Shown here piece by piece: positions 54,234 through 64,000 of a stretch of 64,000 nucleotides of DNA. The stretch comes from Pratylenchus scribneri (Eukaryota; Nematoda; Chromadorea; Rhabditida; Pratylenchidae). Where the stretch lies: assembly GCA_030063045.1 (NCBI GenBank), contig JAQSEB010000080.1, positions 220,038 through 284,037 on the forward strand, read 5' to 3'. Within the stretch, counting starts at the first letter, position 1; each line of letters opens with the position of its first letter. The position numbers and the translations under genes are program-made. The notes beneath the pieces were generated by a model that was given only the letters and a program-made list of their open reading frames with translations, did not search any database and was not told the origin of the DNA.

Positions 54234-57200
54234 TGCAGGTGAATAGGGTGAACTAGGTGATCGAGTAAGATGCAGGTGGATAGGGTGAACTAGGTGAATA
54301 AGGAAAATTCAGGTGAATAGGGTGAACTAGGTGATCGAGTAAGATGCAGGTGGATAGGGTGAACTAGGTGATTAAGGAAAATGCAGGTGAATAGGGTGAA
54401 CTAGGTGATTAATAAAAATGCAGGTGGATAGGGTGAACTAGGTGATTAAGGAAAATGCAGGTGAATAGGGTGAACTAGGTAATCGAGTAAGAGGCAGGTG
54501 GATAGGGTGAACTAGGTGATTAAGGAAAATGCAGGTGAATAGGGTGAACTGGGTGATGGAGTAAGATGCAGGTGGATAGGGTGAACTAGGTGATCGAGTA
54601 AGATGCAGGTGAATAGGGTGAACTAGGTGATCGAGTAAGATGCAGGTGGATAGGGTGAACTAGGTGATCGAGTAAGATGCAGGTGAATAGGGTGAACTAG
54701 GTGATTAAGGAAAATGCAGGTGAATAGGGTGAACTAGGTGATTAAGGAAAATGCAGGTGAATAGGGTGAACTAGGTGATCGAGTAAGATGCAGGTGGATA
54801 GGGTGAACTAGGTGATTAAGGAAAATGCAGGTGAATAGGGTGAACTAGGTGATCGAGTAAGATGCAGGTGGATAGGGTGAACTAGGTGATCGAGTACGAT
54901 GCAGGTGGATAGGGTGAACTAGGTGATTAAGGAAAATGCAGGTGAATAGGGTGAACTAGGTGATCGAGTAAGATGCAGGTGGATAGGGTGAACTAGGTGA
55001 TTAAGGAAAATGCAGGTGGGTAGGGTGAACTAGGTGATTAAGGAAAATGCAAGTGGTTAGGGTGAACTAGGTGATTAAGGAAAATGCAGGTGGGTAGGAT
55101 GAACTAGGTGATTAAGGAAAATGCAGGTGGGTAGGGTGAACTAGGTGATTAAGGAAAATGCAGGTGGATAGGGTGAACTAGGTGATTAAGGAAAATGCAG
55201 GTGGATAGGGTGAACTAGGTGATTAAGGAAAATGCTGGTGGATAGGGTGAACTAGGTGATTAAGGAAAATGCTGGTGGGTAGGGTGAACTAGGTGATTAA
55301 GGAAAATGCAGGTGGGTAGGGTGAACTAGGTGATTAAGGAAAATGCAAGTGGTTAGGGTGAACTAGGTGATTAAGGAAAATGCTGGTGGATAGGGTGAAC
55401 TAGGTGCCTAAGGAAAATGCTGGTGGATAAGGTGAACTAGGTGATTAAGGAAAATGCAGGTGGGTAGGGTGAACTAGGTGATTAAGGAAAATGCTGGTGG
55501 ATAGGGTGAACTAGGTGATTAAGGAAAATGCTGGTGGATAGGGTGAACTAGGTGATTAAGGAAAATGCAGGTTGGTAGGTTGAACTAGGTGATTAAGGAA
55601 AATGCTGGTGGATAGGGTGAACTAGGTGACTAAGGAAAATGCAGGTGGGTAGGGTTTAGGTGATTAAGGAAAATGCTGGTGGGTAGGGTGAACTAGGTGA
55701 TTAAGGAAAATGCAGGTGGGTAGGGTGAACTAGGTGATTAAGGAAAATGTTGGTGGATAGGGTGAACTAGGTGCCTAAGGAAAATGCTGGTGGATAAGGT
55801 GAACTAGGTGATTAAGGAAAATGCAGGTGGGTAGGGTGAACTAGGTGATTAAGGAAAATGCTGGTGGATAGGGTGAACTAGGTGATAATGCTGGTTGGTA
55901 GGGTGAACTAGGTGATTAAGGAAAATGCTGGCGGGTAGGGTGAACTAGGTGATTAAGGAAAATGCTGGTGGATAGGGTGAACTAGGTGATTAAGGAAAAT
56001 GCAGGTGGGTAGGGTGAACTAGGTGATTAAGAAAAATGCAGGTGGATAGGGTGAACTAGGTGATTAAGGAAAATGCTGGTGGATAGGGTGAACTAGGTGA
56101 TTAAGGAAAATGCTGGTGGATAGGGTGAACTTGGTGATTAAGGAAAATGCTGGTGGGTAGGGTGAACTAGGTGATTAAAGAAAATGCAGGTGGATAGTGT
56201 GAACTAGGTGATTAAGGAAAATGCTGGTGGATAGGGTGAACTTGGTGATTAAGGAAAATGCTGGTGGGTAGGGTGAACTAGGTGATTAAGGAAAATGCAG
56301 GTGGATAGTGTGAACTAGATGATTAAGGAAAATGCAGGTGGATAGGGTGAACTAGGTGATTAAGGAAAATGCTGGTGGATAGGGTGAACTAGGTGATTAA
56401 GGAAAATGCTGGTGGATAGGGTGAACTAGGTGACTAAGGAAAATGCAGGTGGATAGGGTGAACTAGGTGCCTAAGGAAAATGCTGGTGGATAAGGTGAAC
56501 TAGGTGATTAAGGAAAATGCAGGTGGGTAGGGTGAACTAGGTGATTAAGGAAAATGCTGGTGGATAGGGTGAACTAGGTGATTAAGGAAAATGCTGGTGG
56601 ATAGGGTGAACTAGGTGATTAAGGAAAATGCAGGTGGGTAGGGTGAACTAGGTGATTAAGGAAAATGCAGGTGGGTAGGGTGAACTAGGTGATTAAGGAA
56701 AATGCTGGTGGATAGGGTGAACTAGGTGATTAAGGAAAATGCTGGTGGGTAGGGTGAACTAGGTGATTAAGGAAAATGCTGGTGGATAGGGTGAACTTGG
56801 TGATTAAGGAAAATGCTGGTGGGTAGGGTGAACTAGGTGATTAAAGAAAATGCAGGTGGATAGTGTGAACTAGGTGATTAAGGAAAATGCTGGTGGATAG
56901 GGTGAACTTGGTGATTAAGGAAAATGCTGGTGGGTAGGGTGAACTAGGTGATTAAGGAAAATGCTGGTGGATAGTGTGAACTAGGTGATTAAGGAAAATG
57001 CAGGTGGATAGGGTGAACTAGGTGCCTAAGGAAAATGCTGGTGGATAAGGTGAACTAGGTGATTAAGGAAAATGCAGGTGGGTAGGGTGAACTAGGTGAT
57101 TAAGGAAAATGCTGGTGGATAGGGTGAACTAGGTGATTAAGGAAAATGCTGGTGTAGGGTGAACTAGGTGATAATGCTGGTTGGTAGGGTGAACTAGGTG

Positions 57201-60200
57201 ATTAAGGAAAATGCTGGTGTGTAGGGTGAACTAGGTGATTAAGGAAAATGCAGGTGGGTAGGATGAACTAGGTGATTAAGGAAAATGCAGGTGGGTAGGG
57301 TGAACTAGGTGATTAAGGAAAATGCAGGTGGGTAGGGTGAACTAGGTGATTAAGGAAAATGCAGGTGGGTAGGGTGAACTAGGTGATTAAGGAAAATGCT
57401 GGTGGATAGGGTGAACTAGGTGATTAAGGAAAATGCTGGTGGGTAGGGTGAACTAGGTGATTAAAGAAAATGCAGGTGGATAGTGTGAACTAGGTGATTA
57501 AGGAAAATGCAGATGGGTAGGGTGAACTAGGTGATTAAGGAAAATGCAGGTGGATAGGGTGAACTAGGTGATTAAGGAAAATGCTGGTGGATAGGGTGAA
57601 CTAGGTGATTAAGGAAAATGCTGGTGGATAGGGTGAACTAGGTGATTAAGGAAAATGCTGGTGGGTAGGGTGAACTAGGTGATTAAGGAAAATGCTGGTG
57701 GATAGGGTGAACTTGGTGATTAAGGAAAATGCTGGTGGGTAGGGTGAACTAGGTGATAATGCTGGTTGGTAGGGTGAACTAGGTGATTAAGGAAAATGCT
57801 GGTGGGTAGGGTGAACTAGGTGATTAAGGAAAATGCTGGTGGATAGGGTGAACTAGGTGATTAAGGAAAATGCAGGTGGGTAGGGTGAACTAGGTGATCG
57901 AGTAAGATGCAGGTGGGTAGGGTGAACTAGGTGATTAAGGAAAATGCAGGTGGATAGGGTGAACTAGGTGATTAAGGAAAATGCTGCTGGATAGGTTGAA
58001 CTAGGTGATTAAGGAAAATGCAGGTGGGTAGGGTGAACTAGGTGATAATGCTGGTTGGTAGGGTGAACTAGGTGATTAAGGAAAATGCTGGTGGGTAGGG
58101 TGAACTAGGTGATTAAGGAAAATGCTGGTGGGTAGGGTGAACTAAGTGATTAAGGAAAATGCTGGTGGATAGGGTGAACTAGGTGATTAAGGAAAATGCT
58201 GGTGGATAGGGTGAACTAGGTGATTAAGGAAAATGCTGGTGGATAGGGTGAACTAGGTGATTAAGGAAAATGCAGGTGGGTAGGGTGAACTAGGTGATTA
58301 AGGAAAATGCAGGTGGGTAGGGTGAACTAGGTGATTAAGGAAAATGCTGGTGGATAGGGTGAACTAGGTGATTAAGGAAAATGCTGGTGGGTAGGGTGAA
58401 CTAGGTGATTAAGGAAAATGCTGGTGGATAGGGTGAACTTGGTGATTAAGGAAAATGCTGGTGGGTAGGGTGAACTAGGTGATTAAAGAAAATGCAGGTG
58501 GATAGTGTGAACTAGGTGATTAAGGAAAATGCTGGTGGATAGGGTGAACTTGGTGATTAAGGAAAATGCTGGTGGGTAGGGTGAACTAGGTGATTAAGGA
58601 AAATGCTGGTGGATAGTGTGAACTAGGTGATTAAGGAAAATGCAGGTGGATAGGGTGAACTAGGTGCCTAAGGAAAATGCTGGTGGATAAGGTGAACTAG
58701 GTGATTAAGGAAAATGCAGGTGGGTAGGGTGAACTAGGTGATTAAGGAAAATGCTGGTGGATAGGGTGAACTAGGTGATTAAGGAAAATGCTGGTGTAGG
58801 GTGAACTAGGTGATAATGCTGGTTGGTAGGGTGAACTAGGTGATTAAGGAAAATGCTGGTGGGTAGGGTGAACTAGGTGATTAAGGAAAATGCAGGTGGG
58901 TAGGGTGAACTAGGTGATTAAGGAAAATGCTGGTGGATAGGGTGAACTAGGTGATTAAGGAAAATGCTGGTGGGTAGGGTGAACTAGGTGATTAAAGAAA
59001 ATGCAGGTGGATAGTGTGAACTAGGTGATTAAGGAAAATGCTGGTGGATAGGGTGAACTTGGTGATTAAGGAAAATGCTGGTGGGTAGGGTGAACTAGGT
59101 GATTAAGGAAAATGCTGGTGGATAGTGTGAACTAGGTGATTAAGGAAAATGCAGATGGGTAGGGTGAACTAGGTGATTAAGGAAAATGCAGGTGGATAGG
59201 GTGAACTAGGTGATTAAGGAAAATGCTGGTGGATAGGGTGAACTAGGTGATTAAGGAAAATGCTGGTGGATAGGGTGAACTAGGTGATTAAGGAAAATGC
59301 TGGTGGGTAGGGTGAACTAGGTGATTAAGGAAAATGCTGGTGGATAGGGTGAACTTGGTGATTAAGGAAAATGCTGGTGGGTAGGGTGAACTAGGTGATA
59401 ATGCTGGTTGGTAGGGTGAACTAGGTGATTAAGGAAAATGCTGGTGGGTAGGGTGAACTAGGTGATTAAGGAAAATGCTGGTGGATAGGGTGAACTAGGT
59501 GATTAAGGAAAATGCAGGTGGGTAGGGTGAACTAGGTGATCGAGTAAGATGCAGGTGGGTAGGGTGAACTAGGTGATTAAGGAAAATGCAGGTGGATAGG
59601 GTGAACTAGGTGATTAAGGAAAATGCTGCTGGATAGGTTGAACTAGGTGATTAAGGAAAATGCAGGTGGGTAGGGTGAACTAGGTGATAATGCTGGTTGG
59701 TAGGGTGAACTAGGTGATTAAGGAAAATGCTGGTGGGTAGGGTGAACTAGGTGATTAAGGAAAATGCTGGTGGGTAGGGTGAACTAAGTGATTAAGGAAA
59801 ATGCTGGTGGATAGGGTGAACTAGGTGATTAAGGAAAATGCTGGTGGATAGGGTGAACTAGGTGATTAAGGAAAATGCTGGTGGATAGGGTGAACTAGGT
59901 GATTAAGGAAAATGCAGGTGGGTAGGGTGAACTAGGTGATAATGCTGGTTGGTAGGGTGAACTAGGTGATTAAGGAAAATGCTGGTGGGTAGGGTGAACT
60001 AGGTGATTAAGGAAAATGCTGGTGGATAGGGTGAACTAGGTGATTAAGGAAAATGCAGGTGGGTAGGGTGAACTAGGTGATCGAGTAAGATGCAGGTGGG
60101 TAGGGTGAACTAGGTGATTAAGGAAAATGCTGGTTGGTAGGGTGAACTAGGTGATTAAGGAAAATGCTGGTGGGTAGGGTGAACTAAGTGATTAAGGAAA

Positions 60201-63200
60201 ATGCTGGTGGATAGGGTGAACTAGGTGATTAAGGAAAATGCTGGTGGATAGGGTGAACTAGGTGATTAAGGAAAATGCAGGTGGGTAGGGTGAACTAGGT
60301 GATAATGCTGGTTGGTAGGGTGAACTAGGTGATTAAGGAAAATGCTGGTGGGTAGGGTGAACTAGGTGATTAAGGAAAATGCTGGTGGATAGGGTGAACT
60401 AGGTGATTAAGGAAAATGCAGGTGGGTAGAGTGAACTAGGTGATCGAGTAAGATGCAGGTGGGTAGGGTGAACTAGGTGATTAAGGAAAATGCAGGTGGA
60501 TAGGGTGAACTAGGTGATTAAGGAAAATGCTGCTGGATAGGTTGAACTAGGTGATTAAGGAAAATGCAGGTGGGTAGGGTGAACTAGGTGATAATGCTGG
60601 TTGGTAGGGTGAACTAGGTGATTAAGGAAAATGCTGGTGGGTAGGGTGAACTAGGTGATTAAGGAAAATGCTGGTGGATAGGGTGAACTAGGTGATTAAG
60701 GAAAATGCAGGTGGGTAGGGTGAACTAGGTGATTAAGGAAAATGCAGGTGGATAGGGTGAACTAGGTGATTAAGGAAAATGCTGGTGGATAGGGTGAACT
60801 AGGTGATTAAGGAAAATGCAGGTGGGTAGGGTGAACTAGGTGATAATGCTGGTTGGTAGGGTGAACTAGGTGATTAAGGAAAATGCTGGTGGGTAGGGTG
60901 AACTAGGTGATTAAGGAAAATGCTGGTGGATAGGGTGAACTAGGTGATTAAGGAAAATGCAGGTGGGTAGGGTGAACTAGGTGATAATGCTGGTTGGTAG
61001 GGTGAATTAGGTGATTAAGGAAAATGCTGGTGGGTAGGGTGAACTAGGTGATTAAGGAAAATGCAGGTGGGTAGGGTGAACTAGGTGATTAAGGAAAATG
61101 CAGGTGGGTAGGGTGAACTAGGTGATTAAGGAAAATGCAGGTGGGTAGGGTGAACTAGGTGATTAAGGAAAATGCTGGTGGATAGGGTGAACTAGGTGAT
61201 TAAGGAAAATGCTGGTGGGTAGGGTGAACTAGGTGATTAAGGAAAATGCTGGTGGATAGGGTGAACTTGGTGATTAAGGAAAATGCTGGTGGGTAGGGTG
61301 AACTAGGTGATTAAAGAAAATGCAGGTGGATAGTGTGAACTAGGTGATTAAGGAAAATGCTGGTGGATAGGGTGAACTTGGTGATTAAGGAAAATGCTGG
61401 TGGGTAGGGTGAACTAGGTGATTAAGGAAAATGCAGGTGGGTAGGGTGAACTAGGTGATTAAGGAAAATGCAGGTGGATAGGGTGAACTAGGTGATTAAG
61501 GAAAATGCTGGTGGATAGGGTGAACTAGGTGATTAAGGAAAATGCTGGTGGATAGGGTGAACTAGGTGACTAAGGAAAATGCAGGTGGGTAGGATGAACT
61601 AGGTGATTAAGGAAAATGCAGGTGGGTAGGGTGAACTAGGTGATTAAGGAAAATGCAGGTGGGTAGGGTGAACTAGGTGATTAAGGAAAATGCAGGTGGG
61701 TAGGGTGAACTAGGTGATTAAGGAAAATGCTGGTGGATAGGGTGAACTAGGTGACTAAGGAAAATGCAGGTGGGTAGGATGAACTAGGTGATTAAGGAAA
61801 ATGCAGATGGGTAGGGTGAACTAGGTGATTAAGGAAAATGCAGGTGGGTAGGGTGAACTAGGTGATTAAGGAAAATGCAGGTGGGTAGGGTGAACTAGGT
61901 GATTAAGGAAAATGCTGGTGGATAGGGTGAACTAGGTGATTAAGGAAAATGCTGGTGGGTAGGGTGAACTAGGTGATTAAGGAAAATGCTGCTGGATAGG
62001 TTGAACTAGGTGATTAAGGAAAATGCAGGTGGGTAGGGTGAACTAGGTGATAATGCTGGTTGGTAGGGTGAACTAGGTGATTAAGGAAAATGCTGGCGGG
62101 TAGGGTGAACTAGGTGATTAAGGAAAATGCTGGTGGATAGGGTGAACTAGGTGATTAAGGAAAATGCAGGTGGGTAGGGTGAACTAGGTGATTAAGGAAA
62201 ATGCAGGTGGGTAGGGTGAACTAGGTGATTAAGGAAAATGCTGGTGGATAGGGTGAACTAGGTGATTAAGGAAAATGCTGGTGGATAGGGTGAACTTGGT
62301 GATTAAGGAAAATGCTGGTGGGTAGGGTGAACTAGGTGATTAAAGAAAATGCAGGTGGATAGTGTGAACTAGGTGATTAAGGAAAATGCTGGTGGATAGG
62401 GTGAACTTGGTGATTAAGGAAAATGCTGGTGGGTAGGGTGAACTAGGTGATTAAGGAAAATGCAGGTGGGTAGGGTGAACTAGGTGATTAAGGAAAATGC
62501 AGGTGGATAGGGTGAACTAGGTGATTAAGGAAAATGCTGGTGGATAGGGTGAACTAGGTGATTAAGGAAAATGCTGGTGGATAGGGTGAACTAGGTGACT
62601 AAGGAAAATGCAGGTGGGTAGGATGAACTAGGTGATTAAGGAAAATGCAGGTGGGTAGGGTGAACTAGGTGATTAAGGAAAATGCAGGTGGGTAGGGTGA
62701 ACTAGGTGATTAAGGAAAATGCAGGTGGGTAGGGTGAACTAGGTGATTAAGGAAAATGCTGGTGGATAGGGTGAACTAGGTGACTAAGGAAAATGCAGGT
62801 GGGTAGGATGAACTAGGTGATTAAGGAAAATGCAGGTGGGTAGGGTGAACTAGGTGATTAAGGAAAATGCAGGTGGGTAGGGTGAACTAGGTGATTAAGG
62901 AAAATGCAGGTGGGTAGGGTGAACTAGGTGATTAAGGAAAATGCTGGTGGATAGGGTGAACTAGGTGATTAAGGAAAATGCTGGTGGGTAGAGTGAACTA
63001 GGTGATTAAGGAAAATGCTGCTGGATAGGTTGAACTAGGTGATTAAGGAAAATGCAGGTGGGTAGGGTGAACTAGGTGATAATGCTGGTTGGTAGGGTGA
63101 ACTAGGTGATTAAGGAAAATGCTGGCGGGTACGGTGAACTAGGTGATTAAGGAAAATGCTGGTGGATAGGGTGAACTAGGTGATCGAGTAAGATGCAGGT

Positions 63201-64000
63201 GGATAGGGTGAAGTTGGTGATTAAGGAAAATGCAGGTGGATTGGGTGAACTAGGTGATCGAGTAAGATGCAGGTGAGTAGGGTGAACTAAGTGATTAAGG
63301 AAAATGCTGGTGGATAGGGTGAACTAGGTGATTAAGGAAAATGCAGGTGGGTAGGGTGAACTAGGTGATCGAGTAAGATGCAGGTGGGTAGGGTGAACTA
63401 GGTGATAATGCTGGTTGGTAGGGTGAACTAGGTGATTAAGGAAAATGCTGGTGGGTAGGGTGAACTAGGTGATTAAGGAAAATGCTGGTGGATAGGGTGA
63501 ACTAGGTGATTAAGGAAAATGCAGGTGGGTAGGGTGAACTAGGTGATCGAGTAAGATGCAGGTGGGTAGGGTGAACTAGGTGATTAAGGAAAATGCAGGT
63601 GGATAGGGTGAACTAGGTGATTAAGGAAAATGCTGCTGGATAGGTTGAACTAGGTGATTAAGGAAAATGCAGGTGGGTAGGGTGAACTAGGTGATAATGC
63701 TGGTTGGTAGGGTGAACTAGGTGATTAAGGAAAATGCTGGTGGGTAGGGTGAACTAGGTGATTAAGGAAAATGCTGGTGGATAGGGTGAACTAGGTGATT
63801 AAGGAAAATGCAGGTGGGTAGGGTGAACTAGGTGATTAAGGAAAATGCAGGTGGATAGGGTGAACTAGGTGATTAAGGAAAATGTTGGTGGATAGGGTGA
63901 ACTAGGTGATTAAGGAAAATGCAGGTGGGTAGGGTGAACTAGGTGATAATGCTGGTTGGTAGGGTGAACTAGGTGATTAAGGAAAATGCTGGTGGGTAGG
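54234..64000. repeat. 37-bp satellite with higher-order structure, at least 9.7 kb
   Basis: Roughly 260 units of GCAGGTGGATAGGGTGAACT followed by AGGTGATTAAGGAAAAT. Variants include ATCGAGTAAGAT for ATTAAGGAAAAT, CTGGTGG for CAGGTGG, GGGTAGGG for GGATAGGG, and a shortened unit GATAATGCTGGTTGGTAGGG. The left edge is rich in the TCGAGTAAG form. Variant order repeats at larger scale: marker units at 57151/58793 and 57901/59543 are both 1642 bp apart, and near 61.2-63.2 kb a block repeats at about 1.03 kb (28 units). The array runs off the window. Confidence 0.97.

Noticed and set aside
54234..64000. CRISPR-like array
   Set aside because: Units are contiguous tandem repeats without unique spacers, in an animal genome.

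Overview
The window is AT-rich animal DNA, almost certainly from a nematode. It has short introns (many 36-55 bp), two minus-strand chemoreceptors of nematode families (one Srv; one Str/Srd-like), an astacin protease with the 'GYRFCC' CUB signature of the NAS-34 to NAS-39 group, and BEL/Pao and Helitron remnants. The exact species cannot be told. No bacterial features, CRISPR array or rRNA were seen. Exon borders were read by eye from frame, splice signals and family similarity.

Layout. 1-2799: 33-bp minisatellite. 3205-3854: 3' part of a glycogen-targeting PP1 regulatory subunit (CBM21). 4192-7086 (-): Srv receptor, whose fourth intron carries one foldback element nested in another. 8882-11400: further foldback elements and a cluster of diverged repeats. 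12407-21894 (+): a 13-exon SLC26 anion transporter with a STAS domain, with more foldback elements in its introns. 22758-25098 (-): second chemoreceptor with an apparent frameshift. 26146-31614 (+): astacin-CUB gene lacking the catalytic zinc-site region; a 52-bp minisatellite lies in the intron where that region should be. 31995-37110: 104-bp repeats, a Helitron N-terminal remnant, and an internally deleted BEL/Pao element on the opposite strand. 37480-37674: frameshifted ribosomal protein S2 fragment. 38379-41974 (+): zinc alcohol dehydrogenase that loses its last exon where the next block begins.

42139-51744: a decayed, rearranged Maverick/Polinton. It keeps a protein-primed DNA polymerase B N-terminal and exonuclease part (two in-frame stops), an integrase C-terminus with chromodomain, a capsid-associated protein, an adenovirus-type protease (frameshifted), a small basic virion-type protein, a major capsid protein (frameshifted) and a small membrane protein. 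Mixed with these is unusual cargo: a TATA-binding-protein-like gene, a piece of Argonaute PAZ domain, three tandem NADAR-domain genes plus a fragment of a fourth, and a TFIIH subunit 5 (GTF2H5/Tfb5) homologue. A TATAAAAG-containing motif lies about 55-80 bp upstream of two NADAR genes and the fragment. This cargo is the most interesting part of the window.

52090-54000: gag remnant and an unrecognised minus-strand gene. 54122-54186: signal-peptide exon of a secreted protein, followed, apparently inside its first intron, by a 37-bp satellite of at least 9.7 kb that runs off the window and has higher-order structure.
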